A stretch of DNA of 64,000 nucleotides from Acanthosoma haemorrhoidale (GCA_930367205.1 OV884012.1:154209405-154273404), one strand, 5' to 3'; counted from the first letter of the stretch, positions 20,656 through 33,858 are shown. Made by a program: numbers and translations. The notes: generated by a model not told the origin, from the sequence alone.

Positions 20656-22644
20656 TATAAAAACAGAAATTGACTACGATACACGACACATTAATTTTTA
20701 AAATTCATATTGCTCTATTACAGTCTTGCATCAGATGGTCAAACACAAAAAAAGCCACGCAAAAGACGTTGACACTCTGTCAAGGAACCTATCCCCTGGT
20801 ATTGATCCTCTCTGTAAATACTTCACACAATCCTAAAACGAAAAACACTTAATTAGCGCCTCAAACTCCTGTACCATTCACTGAACAGACGCTCAAAACT
20901 GCCAAGAATTGAAAAGTTTAAGGCATACAGACTGTCTTACTGAAGCCCCTTAGGATATGTAGACCACAGATATAGTTTCAAGTAAAAAATACAACACGTT
21001 GACAATTAGAGTGATTTCAAGTACTGAGGCTGACGACTACCGTGCTTAATCAACCGCGCATTGCGTAGAACACTACAAGTTCCATAGTAGAGACTGACAC
21101 GAACAAACATACGCTTTAATGGCAAACTATATGGCCATTCGAACCCACTGATACGACTTGAGGGAAGCTGGAATAAACACCTGTTAAGATGACTGAATAC
21201 AATTATGGGATAAGGAAGGCATGTCATTACTACTTGAATGCACCTTTACATTCCCTGGTCGTGATTCTATTTCACAGCTGTGAATCAATTCAAGTGAATG
21301 AAAATGGCGATCTACCTCAACAACTCTCTGCAATCCTCTTCGGAGTGGTAATGGCCTCACGATATCCTGTAATTAACCCTATATTTAGAGTCATTGCCAT
21401 TGGCCATTAATCTGCCCACATGTCCGGAGCACACAAAATACACTTTGGGTTAGTTTATATCACAACTACCTAGTGCTTCCTCAGGGTGGATTCTTCCACT
21501 TCTTCTTTTTTTTCAAATGGCTATGAAGTGGGAAACTATTGAGGAGCTAAGGGAATGTTATAAAGGAATCAAAAATAAACTCGACCGACTGGAAAGCAAT
21601 AAGTAAACGAAATACATTAACTTATAAAAATGAACAACGTTAACTAACAATGTTTTCTTTGAATGTGTTGTTCAATTATTAACTAACAATCGTAACGGAG
21701 GAACGGGATTTTTCTGGGTGGAAATGAATTTGGACGCACTGATAGAATAAGTCAGGAGAATGGATAATATTAAAGAAAGGAAAATATGGTGTATAAAACC
21801 AAATTTATAAATAATGTTATATGTGTAACTCGACACAGAACATATGGGTTATAATATAATAGAAATAAGAAATGTAAAGTGATTGTAAGTATCGGTCAGT
21901 ATAAGTTTCTTTGTTAGCGGTACTCAAAAAGCGATTGACAAATGACTTCAATCCCTTTTACACGGGGTTGAAAACAGGCCAAAAGACCAGAGGGCTCGGA
22001 GGACAGGATGGGGCATCATACAAACCCTTTTCGGTACCAGAAAGTGAGATCAACAAGAAACCCCTTTCTGGGTTGACGAGGATGGCTCGAGAAGAAGGGG
22101 TAAAGTAGAGTTCACGTTTTCGGGAGGAGGAGGAGAGAGAGGAAACAGGATATAGGTGTGGACGAGAGGAGTACGGGCTCGGGACAGCTGATCCGGATAT
22201 ATGTCTTCTTTCAATGAAGACACCCATTATTGTGGGACGATAGATATTAATATGTAGTTTATCATTTGATTCGTTCTGTTACTATTTCATTTGGTTTTTT
22301 AGTAATGAGAATACAAAACTTATCTTAATGTAAATTCTATTTTACTGTCTAAATCGCTTCCATTGATAAACACAAGATTTACCTTTGGATTAGAATCAAA
22401 ATGAATCAATTTTCTTTTATTATACCTTTACGCCAGAGTTTCAAAGAGTAATCAAATCTAGTATTATGAATAATTAATAATGAAATAAATTATTTTAATT
22501 ATTCAACTTGAGCACAGAGGTGTGGTTCTCCGGATAAGGTAGGTGAACAAATATATGTATCATAGATAGATAAATCTTTTCATACATTTTATTTATTTTA
22601 ATTTACATGTACATATCCAAATGTAGCGGTATAGTATAAGTTAT
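20656..22644. other. Intergenic sequence without a supported gene
   Basis: Short frames exist at 21,006-21,410 and 21,911-22,227 on both strands but show no domain, signal peptide or codon pattern I recognise. About 22,100-22,200 is purine-rich (GGAGGAGGAGAGAGAGG). No repeat recognised. Confidence 0.4.
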
Positions 22645-22685
22645 TATTCATCGACTACAATGTCTGGTCGCAAATCAGTAATTCA
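22645..22685 (-). repeat. Scrap of the repeat seen at 12.92 kb
   Basis: ATTCATCGACTACAATGTCT followed by GGTCGCAAATC parallels about 12,922-12,952 on the same strand. It marks a second copy of that dispersed repeat. Confidence 0.5.
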
Positions 22686-22761
22686 TTACACGCACTAGGG
22701 CTTTTAGTAACTCATGCTGCCATTATCAAGTGCTAATGATGTGAGAGTGGTGTCTGATTTC

Positions 22762-22850
22762 CTGATTGGCTACAGATTAAAGGAAATATTGACGGGACTT
22801 TGTTCTCGATGGGAATATAAAAGCCCAGGGAGAGGACATCGGCTATACAA
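22762..22850 (+). promoter_or_regulatory. Promoter-like ATTGG and TATAAAAG
   Basis: ATTGGCT (inverted CCAAT) lies at about 22,765 and ATATAAAAGCCC at about 22,814, about 50 bp apart, a plausible core promoter for plus-strand transcription starting near 22,845. No convincing ORF follows, so it could serve a noncoding RNA or a mobile element. Confidence 0.3.
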
Positions 22851-23363
22851 TACAAACATAGATACTATAACGCGCATTTTCGTTAGTATAATACAGTTGT
22901 CGAGAAAAAAATCTCTTTGAGGGGAAGAGTGGCTGAATGCTAAACGTTGCAGAGCAGAAGAGGAGTATCGGGGAGACTGGTATACCCTTGGCACAGGGCC
23001 AGAGGACTTTAATTCATTTTGATAGAAAAAAAAATGAACTTTTAATTTTGGCAATGTCCCCAGCCATCGGGCAACGACTCTATTATTGCGCGCCCTCTTG
23101 GCTGAGTCACCCACTGCTTTATCTAGTCACTGTCCATCGGCCGTCGTTAGCCCACCCGTGGATATCCTGTCATATGAAGGATAAGCAAATCTATCCTTGT
23201 GTATATTCAGCACATTAAAAGCCTGCATCCTACTATACATTTTGGTTCTGGAGTCGGCATATAGGGTACATTATATGATTTAAGTGTTCAATAGTCAAGA
23301 TAATGGTCATAGCGTAATCTGTAGCTAATAATGGCTGCGTCAACTTTTTTTTTTCTATATTAG
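22851..23363. other. Intergenic sequence
   Basis: Overlapping short frames on both strands without recognisable features. No repeat identified. Confidence 0.35.
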
Positions 23364-23960
23364 GACATCCCATCTCTCAATAGAAAACAAATTACTAATT
23401 TACAAAATTATACTTAAGCCAATCTGGACATACGGAATAGAGCTATGGGAGTCAGCAAAAAAGTCGAACATCAAGCCCATCCAATCCTTTCAATCAAAAG
23501 TCCTAAAAACAATAGTAAATGCCCCTTATTACGTCAGCAACAAAACCCTTCATAACGATCTTAATATACCATACATTATTAAACTCATCCCTTCCAAGTT
23601 CATAAAATTCCATAAAGTCCTATAAATGTTCATGTATTTTTATTTTCCCCTGATCCTATGGCAATGGTCAGTTTCTCCAATCATGTCCTGAGCGTCTGTG
23701 GCTCTCTCGCTCTTGGTCGGCCTCCGCTGGCTCTTATCCAGTGACGTGGCTGACGGAGGAGCGTGGGGGACTTCCCAGGACTCCGCTTCCTCCTTCGTCT
23801 GCGAGGGAGGTGACAACCAATTGGACTTGGGTAGTCTCTGGGCTGTCTTCTGTATGAATGAGCGAGTGAATGAAAATTGTAAATGTGGTACGAATGAGAT
23901 CATTTATCACAATTACTTATTGCCCAGTGAGGCAGATTGTAATTTTATCATAAAAAAGTT
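23364..23960 (+). pseudogene. Jockey-like family B ORF2 C-terminus and 3' UTR
   Basis: The cleanest family B C-terminus: TSHLSIENKLLIYKIILKPI, then WTYGIELWESAKKSNIKPIQ, SFQSKVLKTIVNAPYYVSNK and TLHNDLNIPYIIKLIPSKFI. The frame ends at a stop near 23,623. A 3' UTR follows (GTCCTGAGCGTCTGTGGCTC and GCTGACGGAGGAGCGTGGGG) to the terminus TGTAATTTTATCATAA near 23,955. It is 5'-truncated at GGACATCCC. The end of the frame is shorter than at 53.5 kb, where HPNPITLCHSSL is retained, so a small deletion is likely. Confidence 0.82.
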
Positions 23961-24749
23961 GTTGTTAATCTATAGTAGGACGTGTTCGATGTGTCCGACT
24001 TCTTATTTGATCCAAGGCGGGTTGGTTGTCCCATTGGTTGGGCCAATTTTGTAAATGTTTCATCGTCGCAGCTCCATTACAATCGATAACAGTTTGTGAT
24101 TTAATTTAGTACTCTGACGTGAGGAAGCTTCGTTCTTGCTAGATTGGCTTTTTCACCATTAAATAACTAATAAAGTAATAATAAACATACGTAGCTGTTA
24201 ATTAATATAAGGAAAATTTATGAAAAGGAAATCTCCACTTTCTTTTATTGGGTCTCTTAAGGTCGATTAAAACCAAAAATACAATGCACACATTCAAAAA
24301 TTGACAAAGAAAACAGTTGCTAGGAATAAAAATTGAGTTTGTAGGCTCTCTTTATTTTATCCTTGATTCACTCTGCGAAATTTAATGTATTCTTATTTAC
24401 TTTTCTTAGGAAGGCTTAGAAATATTGAAAGAGAGAAAGACATACAATTATTTTATTATATATGGGATGGTAACATGCAGTTGCCAGATGCCAGAGCTTG
24501 TCTAAACCGGAACAAAGATAGAATTATAACATAAAAGGAAATTATTTACATATTTATAGGTCGGAAAATCGGAATAAAAAAATCTTAAAATTAAAAGACT
24601 AATTTATAGCAGTTCTTGCATGCTTTTTCGTATCTTATTCTTTTATGTAGGTTGTTGTGGCCACCTCTTAATTACAAATAATTAAAAGTTCCCTCTTCTT
24701 GGAGCAAAAAAATATCTATCAATGTTTCCATATGTTTAATAAAGCTTAT
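23961..24749. other. AT-rich intergenic sequence
   Basis: Nothing recognised beyond short chance frames. Confidence 0.4.
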
Positions 24750-25590
24750 AACGTCAGGCGGAGAGGGAAGAGAAGCTAGTGGGGGGAAACAGCCCCAGGT
24801 GGGGAGCCATCCCCACCACGGCTGGCTTGCCTATATAAACCCCACGTCTAAGAGCGGAAAGCTCAGGCAGAAAACAACCGGGACCTTAAACACTTCTCTC
24901 TCTCTCTCTGCACTGGCGTTTGCTGCTCTAATGAAACCATGGCCTTCTCATTCAGCTACCTCTGCATCTCTCTCTCTCCTAACCTCGCTATGTTTTAATC
25001 CGGCGTTGTCAGACCCCACACCTTCCTAGTGGGAATCCCTCCCTTCGTCTAGCTAAAACTGGCACCTCCTTGGAAGAGACCTCTCCCTCACGGACGACGG
25101 TTGCCGTGGCCCTACAAACTTACCTAGTAGCGTCTCCCACGGCAATCCAGTCTGCTTCTCTCCGGTTCACACTCGCCTTTGGGATCCGGACGGTTTTTGC
25201 CTATTCTTAGGTACCGAGTGTGAATTCATGGCCATTCCAAGACCACATAAACTACCTGTGTCTTATCTCTTTCTTGGCGCTCGCCGGAGGGGGGCTAAGA
25301 GGTTGTAGTGACCCTAGCCCGCGGTGGGCGTCTCCTCCCCACCTTGGGGATACTCGACAAAATCTAACCCGGCATAGGTAAATCCTCATAATTGGGATAT
25401 CATGTTCAAACAATCACGCATGGAAGACCTTTGAGAAAGAGAGGCATCAAGTGACCTCAAGTCCACGACGGACTAGTTAACAATATTACCTCTCATATTG
25501 CAGATTTCACACCATTCCTCACCATGACGACCATATCACCAACGCAACAAACATGGGCAACAGACAACCTCCCATATCACACCTAAAACC
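24750..25590 (+). mobile_element. Family G retroelement leader and ORF start
   Basis: GC-rich relative to its surroundings. CTATATAAACC at about 24,831 is a TATA box, and about 690 bp further on is an ATG in good context. The middle (24,975-25,285) is repeated at 1-305 on the minus strand. A TATA-driven leader before a short ORF fits either an LTR with its leader or a non-LTR 5' UTR. I find neither a second LTR nor pol sequence, so the class is open. Confidence 0.5.
25524..25586 (+). pseudogene. Truncated ORF start (possible gag/ORF1)
   Basis: From the ATG at 25,524 (preceded by CACC) the frame reads MTTISPTQQTWATDNLPYHT, then stops at 25,584-25,586. The composition resembles the start of a retroelement ORF1. 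The body that should follow is absent; AT-rich sequence takes over directly. It is too short to identify. Confidence 0.3.
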
Positions 25591-26334
25591 TCACAAAATA
25601 TTTACAAAAAATAACCTTTTTGCTGATCGTAATACACTTTTAATACATATTTATTTACAAATATTATTGTTGTTACTAATACAATTTTCAAGAAACCTTT
25701 GAGTGCTTTCTTATAGTATTTTATAAAATACAAAACTATGTCCCAGTGGTATCGTGCAGCTGGGAGATCGTTATTATTCTTATAAAAATATTCTGTATTC
25801 TGTGCAGTTCTCATTGAAGCAGTTTAGTAGCAATGATGTGGTGCTTAAATGACCCCTTTACTTAGTGATGTTATCTAAGACATAATCAGCATAATCCAAG
25901 GCCTCCTGGAATGTATCTTTAAAATTTCATATCGATCCGTTCATTTTTACGACCCTTGCTGAAAGACTAGACCTTCGGGCTTGGACATAACAGTGAATTA
26001 TCTTTACGAGATATCTCAAAAGCCTGCTAACAGTTTTTTAAATGGCGTGCACAAGAATAATTCGCTGTACTGTGCCAAAGAATGTTTTAACAAATAAATA
26101 GACTAATTTATAATGTTCGTAAATAATATCACTTAACAAATGTCCCGACTTGTCCGTGTTTAACGGTCACTTGGCCGGTTCATTTATTTAAACAATTGTT
26201 TTATGGCCGTCGTAGGATGCAAATCTCGTATGACAACACTCAATAATCTGACTGGTTTTAATTGATATGTATAGAATTCTCGTCTTTAAGTATTTTCTAA
26301 TTTTTCAACTTCCCGTTGTATCCAACATTTCCAG
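25591..26334. other. AT-rich intergenic sequence
   Basis: No supported gene or repeat. Confidence 0.4.
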
Positions 26335-26515
26335 AATGAGATCATGCGAAAAGTGGTCCGACATACCTCTCTCGAGAGGTTGGAGAACGCTAACACAGCA
26401 AGTTTTTTGACTCGTTGCAGCACCTAACCAACCCAGTGTTTAACACTATGACCCGTTGGGGAAAAATTAGGTTAAGAATTAGTATGTGTTAGTTTTAGAA
26501 TTAGATCACCGAGGT
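26335..26515 (+). pseudogene. Family A2 ORF2 C-terminal fragment
   Basis: AGTGGTCCGACATACCTCTC followed by TCGAGAGGTTGGAGAA, then GACTCGTTGCAGCACCTAAC and CAACCCAGTGTTTAACACTA. These match the 56.7 kb A2 copy. An internal deletion removed the part corresponding to VDEFIRR. Plus orientation. Confidence 0.75.
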
Positions 26516-28780
26516 TTCTGAAAGATCTTCCATGCGCGACTTTTTGAACATGTCCCGATTCTGAGGATTTTTCTAATTTACTTATCTCAAGGAACGGCGC
26601 GTTCTGTCTACTTTCAATGTATGCTTACAGTACGTTGACGCGTTCCTTGTCTTATGATTAAATATTTGGACCGAATTAACTGTATTTCTGCACTTACTAA
26701 TGAATAAATTAATAACATTAGTCGCACCAAAAAATACACAGCTTATGACAGTCGGGGCGAATTTGAATGCAGTCTCGGAATAGCCAAGGCCTCGTATGTT
26801 GTGCCGGTCAGGATTCTGTACAAGTAGTCAATGACGTCTGGGAGGAACCTGCCTCCCGCGGCCATTAATTAAGCAGTTGGTCTATCTTCGATTAATTCAG
26901 TCAAAATAGACTTATTTTCAACGTGTCCCACCTCTATGGAACTACACGAAACCGGCGAAAAAGAAAAAGGGAGTTTATAATTTTAGATTAGTCTCAGAAG
27001 AGCACATCTCATTTTTGTATTTACTACTACCAAGACGTTACAGAAGCCTCATGGAATAAAAACATTGTCGACAATTTCAAATGACATGAAATCATCAGAG
27101 TAGACGAAGGCTCCTTCTCAGGCAAGAACCTAATGCAGATGTACATAGTATTTCAAAACGCTGACAATTAATAAATTTGATGAAAACCTAACCCCTCTTT
27201 TTCAACAACCTATGCCAAACTCTTCTAGTCATTTATATACACACTGCCGACAACGAAGTCACAGTAACAAATCTTTATTTGACTCATTTATTAAATTCTT
27301 ATTTATTTCATTGCTTCAAACGCTTCAATGCTGGGAATACCAGATTACGCAAGATTCACTTCGATTTCCAATGTCTCCATCGATTTTTGAAATAAACTAG
27401 TTCTATGCCTAAAAATTTTTGTAACGTAGTAAAATAAAATTTATGATTTACCCATGGTTGTCATTATTGTATTATGTTTTCTTCTGACTTCTTCTCGATG
27501 GGTAATCTAATAAATTATCTTCTCAAAGTCTCCTCAAAGGCACTCTGAAGAAGTACTCTTCAACGGAGAAGGGATGTTCAAAAGAAAAACCTTCTGGAGA
27601 AGAAGCCGGAAGAAATCATAATAATAACAACAATAATAAAATAAAATTTATTTATAAATAATAATTCTTAGCTTCAACAAAATATTTATATTCACCAAGC
27701 ACTTTTGACAACTATAAATTGTCATTTTCAGGCAGCAAACAGAGGTTGTTGAATAGAAATATTTTATAGAAGTTAGAAAATATTGTTCAGTTTACTGCCG
27801 TGAGTATGTCAATGAGCAAAATCGCTTGTTGGGAGATTGGCTTAGATTGATGACAACAACAAAGTTAAGCTATCTAATCTCACTTTCATAAACTAGATGA
27901 AAACTCTTAATATCACTTTTTTATGAAGCCATAGCAATCTACCAGCCTAAGCTTCAACTTTTGTTTATTTTTTTTATATATATTGTATAAAAGTTAGGCA
28001 CCTCTTCCAACCATTATCAAATTACCTAAACTATGTTTATATCGCCTAGTTCACAGGCGGTTATGTGAATGCCTCTCAAGGATTGCATTCCTAAGATTCT
28101 TCAAACATGGTTTTGCATGAACATGGAATCAAAAAAGAAGTAGTAGCCTTGGCCTCTTAACATCTAACAAATCAAAACACAGGTTATGTCCTATTGTTAT
28201 ATTACAATAATTATATATATGCTATACATTTTATGTCTTATTGATAGATCTCAGGGCCACCTAACATCTATCATAGTAGCTACGATAGCCTCTGCTTCTC
28301 CAAGCAATATAGAGCTATGAATTTCCCAGATCTCCAAAGGATTTTTCTTTGCGGGATTGGTCTCACATAGTCTCATGAGGGTAGATGAGTAGCTATTTGA
28401 ATGAAGCATTTGCTAATCCGCATTAGAAAACTCGACTGTTTATGAATATATTGTTTACTTATATAAATTGGACTGGAATGATTGAGGCATTGGCCTCCAA
28501 CGCTCTTTATGCTTCTTAACAAAAACTACTAGTAGGTACCAACCTTCGAATTTAATTCCTTCCTATTTGTATATCCTAAAATTTCCAATGGTTAGAACCA
28601 ATTTTGGCATGGAAACTGCACAGTAAATTTGAATGAGTTGTAACTTCAAAATTGAGAAAAATACTCCAAGGCATGTGACCTAGAAATTTTGCTTTTTCTA
28701 CCCATCACACATCTCAACTTCCTATTATTATATTTGCCCTGGGTGGCGACAATCCTGCAGGAGAATTGAGAGGATATATT
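26516..28780. other. AT-rich, repeat-poor sequence
   Basis: No frame above chance level and no recognised element. This looks like host intergenic or intronic DNA. Confidence 0.4.
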
Positions 28781-28922
28781 GTAATGATATGGGTTGAACC
28801 TGATATCATTACATGTAATGATATGAGCTGAACCTGATATCATTACATGTAATGATATGGGCTGAACCTGATATCATTACATGTAATGATATCATTATAT
28901 GGGCTGAACCTGATATCATTAC
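28781..28922. repeat. 34-bp palindromic tandem array, 4 units
   Basis: Units start at 28,781 (partial), 28,813, 28,847 and 28,881. The unit is ATGTAATGATATGRGCTGAA plus CCTGATATCATTAC. Each unit has 10-bp inverted arms (GTAATGATAT and ATATCATTAC) around a 12-base loop. The unit junctions form another palindrome, ATATCATTACATGTAATGAT plus AT. The last unit has 8 extra bases. The array could extrude as a chain of hairpins. Confidence 0.92.
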
Positions 28923-31872
28923 ATGTAAATTATGTCAGAAATCAAAAAGAAACAAAAAGTTGTTTGGTTTAATTTAATTTTTTTTCTTTTTGTATAACTG
29001 TGTTATCAAGTATATCATAATAATCAGAATCATAATTAAAGGGTAAAAATAGTTTATTTTTTCGGGAAAATGTAAAAGTGAAGTGAAGGTTTAGTTAAAA
29101 TCGATCAACAACGCAAAGGTTGGGGTGTGGAAAGCCGGAAAGAAAAACGTAAAAAAGTGAGGAGTGCTTTCCCAGCCGGAAAAGAAGCCACACGCATCGT
29201 CTCAGCTCCGTCACTTAGGACTCAAACATTTTTTCCAGCCCACTTCAAGATCAGCATGAAAACAAACAAATAAGAAAGTAACTTCTAACAATATGCATCC
29301 TGATCAGCCCGACGGAATAAGTAGTTACTAAGCCATGATGTGTAAAAAAAATAGGTTTAGTTTTAAAAAAAAATCTGTTTAGGTTCCTGATACACACTAA
29401 AGTAATAATTGTTAACGTATTAAGAACATTATAAAAGGGAAAAAAAAACTGGTTGTTATTTGCCAGCTATCAATGGATTTGCTTTGGTTAAATGTTTTCT
29501 TAAAAAACATGCTGTCTTTAGTTACAAGAACTACTGTCCCTAAATGTTAATTCAAATGAATCATTATCCATAAAATTAATGGTATTGTCTGATAAATTTC
29601 TTTTAGTCATTTTCTTGTAGTCACAGACAATTTTAAAGTTATCACAACCGTGGTCGTTTTTGGGATGAAATTTAATTTAAACAGAGAGAAGTAAAAAAAT
29701 TGAAGTTTTCTGAAAAGCTCTGATAAGCCAGGTAACTTAATTTAAATCTATGAAATAAACAGACTTCAGTTTGAACTCTCTGATTAGAAAAGTGGACAAA
29801 TACACACCTCCATAATATTGAATGTCTCATTTTATATTGAATAATCAATAGAAGTCCGGGTTTTTATTTAATTTAAATTCGACACCAAACCCAAAATAGA
29901 TCCCGCATTAAAATATTGCTATAATATATTGTAATTATTGCATTCATGTATGAATGAATATTATATTGTAAATGTAGTTCTAAACTTATCTTTTAGGGGG
30001 AAAATATATTTAATAAAAAAATGTCTACGGAAATTAGCCAATACTCACAATGGGCTATAAACAGTAGTGTTACAAAATCAATTGATACCTATAAAACCTA
30101 CAGTTGGTTGTTTTTGTTTTTTTCAAAGACAACAAGCAGCTGACTAAGGAGCAGTTAAGAGCGTAAAGTGGCTCATAACAGCAGGACTAAGAGCGACCCC
30201 TAGAGTGGAGGCTATTTCCAGAGCTGGGCTCCCCCTCCTAGCTAGGAACCATCTACCTTACCTAGCTTAGAGAATATGTACGAGCCTTCCGTTGCCTCTT
30301 AACGAACAGTCCACCGTGTGCTCTAGCATGTCATCCCCATTCAGAGAGAGTTGATAATGAAGTCTATATGTTTCAAAACATCAACAAATAAAAAATTATT
30401 AATGAAAGATTTTGTCACTCATTACTTAAATATATGCATAACTAAGTTAAAGCACTTGAAAAAAATGAAAAACGAATAAAAAACACTTTTTATTTAAATA
30501 AATTACTTTTGAATGTGGATTGAGGAGCAGCAGAATTTCAGTAAAACAAACCATGTTTTATATAACTCTGCTATGGTCTACTTATTTTAATTATCTAACT
30601 GTCAAATCATAATTTCCTGGGGTGAAATAGTTCAAAACGCTTTTTGATTTATTATTAGACACATATCAACGTAAAAAAAAAAAAAAAAAAAAAATCAACT
30701 TCAAAATGAGGTATGAAAGAAAACTTTATTTATAATTTGTTATTGGGTTTTTACATGTTATGGTATCCTTTCACTTGTTATTGTAACTGAGGTATGATTT
30801 ATTCAACTCGCCCAATTCACAGATCTATACATTCAACATAACAAATTGAATTGAAAATGGAAAAGAGATTTTCCTCCAAAAAAAATATATAAACACAGAT
30901 GATGGTATTGTAAAATCATTATAAAGCCCAAAAGGTTGTGCTTTGATTGTTGGTTTCAGTCCAGTTTAAATCATACTGTCGAATTCGCTTTATTAATTAG
31001 TAAAAAAAAAAATAAGAAATTTCATTAATGTAAAAAAAAAGATAACCTAAAATATTTTTAAAATACTCACAAAAAATCTCTGCATAGGCTTAAAATAGAT
31101 TATTATTTCTGTCCACCCGTTCAACTGTTTGGATGTTATATAACAGTATTTCATTTTTTTAAATAAATCTATCGATAATTAGGACAATCGTCCACACAAA
31201 ATCTCATCTCATTTATTTTTTTTTATGGTTTGATGCACATTTATTTGTCAATATATTTCACTAATTTCTGAGTCATCATATACACAAAATACTTTTAATA
31301 GTAATTCATATTTAATAAGAAAATATTAATAAATAATATAGTGATATTTCATGAAAAATATTAATAACTAAGTTATCATACCGTTAGGTACAATGTATAT
31401 CATTATCATGCAGTAGAAAGAAATATTAATTATATATTATGAAATTGGCAAAATTTATTGCTTATTAATGTCAAATTTAAAATAAATTTTCGAACTTAAT
31501 TTAATAAGACATTTAAAATTAAGTACAGAGCATACAGTTCATTTTCTTCTTAACCATAAGTATCAGGAGCCATGTCTGCAAATCAGAACAAGTCTTCTTA
31601 AGGCTGTTCATTCGGAGACCATTTTATATTAAATCATGTTTGTTTCCTAATAGTTATTACAAGCATTCTTTGATTATCTATTTTAAATAAATTTATGAAA
31701 ACTTATTGTAATATCTGTTCACAATAAATTAACTAGCCAATTTCAAAATGTGATCTTTAATTGTTGAGAAAAAATTCCCTAAATCAATTAATTAAGATAA
31801 AACAAAGTCATAAGTTAAAAATACAAACCATGCAAAGACCTTTTTTGAGTGGTCAATTCAAACAGACATCAC
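28923..31872. other. AT-rich, repeat-poor sequence
   Basis: An A run lies near 30,673-30,694. No supported gene. A slightly less AT-rich part at about 30,180-30,350 shows no frame. Confidence 0.4.
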
Positions 31873-32142
31873 TCAATTCCTGTAATGGTTGATGCATAGT
31901 GATAATTTAACAGCTAAGTACTTAATAAATAAAGTATTATTAAAACCAAAGAAGAATGGGACTGTAAGTGGAACCTGCGTATTAAGAAATTCATTTCTAT
32001 AAATGAGAAAGACTTTAGTTCTTAAATGTTGAACATGAGCAGTCATTTTTATTAGAGTTTCTTGTTTCTCAAACAAGAGACAAACAGTTTTACAAGAAGG
32101 TACCATTAATAGCAACAACAAGAAAAATGCTGCCAACTCCAT
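31873..32142 (-). CDS. Candidate small secreted protein or first exon
   Basis: Open frame of 89 codons. It begins MELAAFFLLLLLMVPSCKTV, a plausible signal peptide: a hydrophobic stretch of about 11 residues with a polar region and Cys after it. It continues as KQETLIKMTAHVQHLRTKVF and a short hydrophobic segment near the C-terminus. A TATATAAATT string lies about 55 bp upstream of the ATG on the minus strand. I do not recognise the family. The surrounding DNA is AT-rich, where chance frames rich in Leu and Phe are common, so this may be spurious. A donor-like CAG/GTTCC inside the frame would allow it to be a first exon. Confidence 0.25.
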   Translation of the reverse strand: MELAAFFLLLLLMVPSCKTVCLLFEKQETLIKMTAHVQHLRTKVFLIYRNEFLNTQVPLTVPFFFGFNNTLFIKYLAVKLSLCINHYRN

Positions 32143-33781
32143 CTTATAATTAGTATAGATTTTTTTTCATTTTCATATTGAGCAGTGAATCATAAAAACT
32201 GGAATTTATATATTTATGTTCCTGCTGTATTCCTCTTTTGTTAGTAATATCTAATTTATTAAGTACTTAACTATTATAATCTCAATTTCTTTGAGACCAT
32301 TAAGATGCTATGTATTGTGTACACAATGCACAGGTCTTAAAGATAAAAATGGGCTGAATCAAAGGCAGTGAAAATCAAAAGCTATCAGACTGTATGGGCT
32401 TGAACTTATTGATAATTGAAGAAATACTTCAGCTAAAAACAATTATTTTCACTTTTTTTCTTGCTGTTTTTTTTGCATGATGAAATGAAAATGCAAGCGA
32501 GTTTGAAAGTCAGACTGTCCTAGACAAAGGAGTTTTAAATATATGCCCCCTAGCGAGGCTGCCAATTGGCAACGGCCTCTCTCATTCATTAATCCCCCCA
32601 GGTAGGGGCTAATTTAAAATATCGCTAATCCTCTCGCAATGTCCTCTTAAGGCTTCTCTTAAGGTCAGGGTGCATTAGCCACTCCTTAAGTGCCGTAATG
32701 CGCTTTTGTCTCGTCCCAGGAACTCTTTTTTTTTTTATCGCTGTACTCTTTCAAAACGGATCGTGCTCGTCTGCGATCAAATATAGAACTAGAACAACAA
32801 GGACAGAGCTTTTATGAGGTCATGATTACATTAAACTAATGTATTTAAATGTTCTGTTGTCTAATGATAGCATCCAAAGATGGATAACAATTATTAATAT
32901 TCTTTCAATTGCAAGCATATGTTTCTTGTTTGCCTTAAAATATTAGTGGTATTATTTTTTTAATATGCAACAGGAGCTTTTTAATCTTTGTATAATATTT
33001 AACATTTCAGGATACACATACAGGGGAATCTTAGTGTCATTTATGATAATCTGTTATAAGTAACTTATCTTATGATCGAGGTTAGTGATAGTAATCTACC
33101 ACTGCCCCCAGCGCCAATCTCTCTTTGACACCTCCCTTCCGTGCCATAATATAATAATCATTGATATCTCTCTTGAGAAGCCACAGTTCTTGAATATCGG
33201 AAGTGAATTAAAGTAGTAGTAATCTGGTTCCGTTGGTCCTGGGAGAAATGCCTAATGGCTGCCATTATCGATGATCAGACACGATATTCTTTATAAATGC
33301 TATAAATCCTTTCTGCCTTATTACTAAGGTAACCCTCTCTGTGCTCTACTCCTTACAATAAGGTTGGGGAGATACAGTTTCTGCTACAAAATTAGAGTAA
33401 TAGTAGCAGTTTCACTCCGAGCATTAGTTTTCTTCAGTAATGGAAGGGCTCGCTTGCAAACTATTTTCAGAGGCTAGGTTAACAGCTAACAAACAAATGG
33501 TTAGGGAGAAATAAAATTTTCATAGCTCCACCAAAATATAAATATAATCAATATTAAAACTAACTGTAAACATTTATATAAAACAGAATGACTAAATAGT
33601 ATTGCAAGATGACAGAATTACCACAGTCTGCAAGTAAATATGGCTGCTAGATATCAAACAGCTGAAATTGTCTAGGTAACTTCTTCATATTTTATTGAGA
33701 GATCTGTATATTTAAAACTAATCATCAATTATCTGCTTAAGCCAAAATATGTACAGTATGTGAATATTTTACTTAAACTAA
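32143..33781. other. AT-rich sequence with less AT-rich islands
   Basis: About 32,540-32,720 and 33,090-33,270 are less AT-rich than their surroundings but show no frame or repeat I recognise. They are candidates for conserved noncoding sequence only by composition. Confidence 0.35.
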
Positions 33782-33858
33782 AATATGTGAGCAAGATAAG
33801 AGTTATAGTAACAAACTAAAATATGTGAGCAAGATAAGAGTTATAGTAACAAGTCGTG
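33782..33858 (+). repeat. 39-bp direct duplication
   Basis: CTAAAATATGTGAGCAAGAT followed by AAGAGTTATAGTAACAA occurs twice in tandem, starting near 33,778 and 33,817, with no visible differences. A recent local duplication. Confidence 0.9.

Noticed and set aside
28781..28922. loxP/FRT-like recombination sites
   Set aside because: The 34-bp length and inverted arms are superficially similar, but the arms and spacer differ and no recombinase gene is present.
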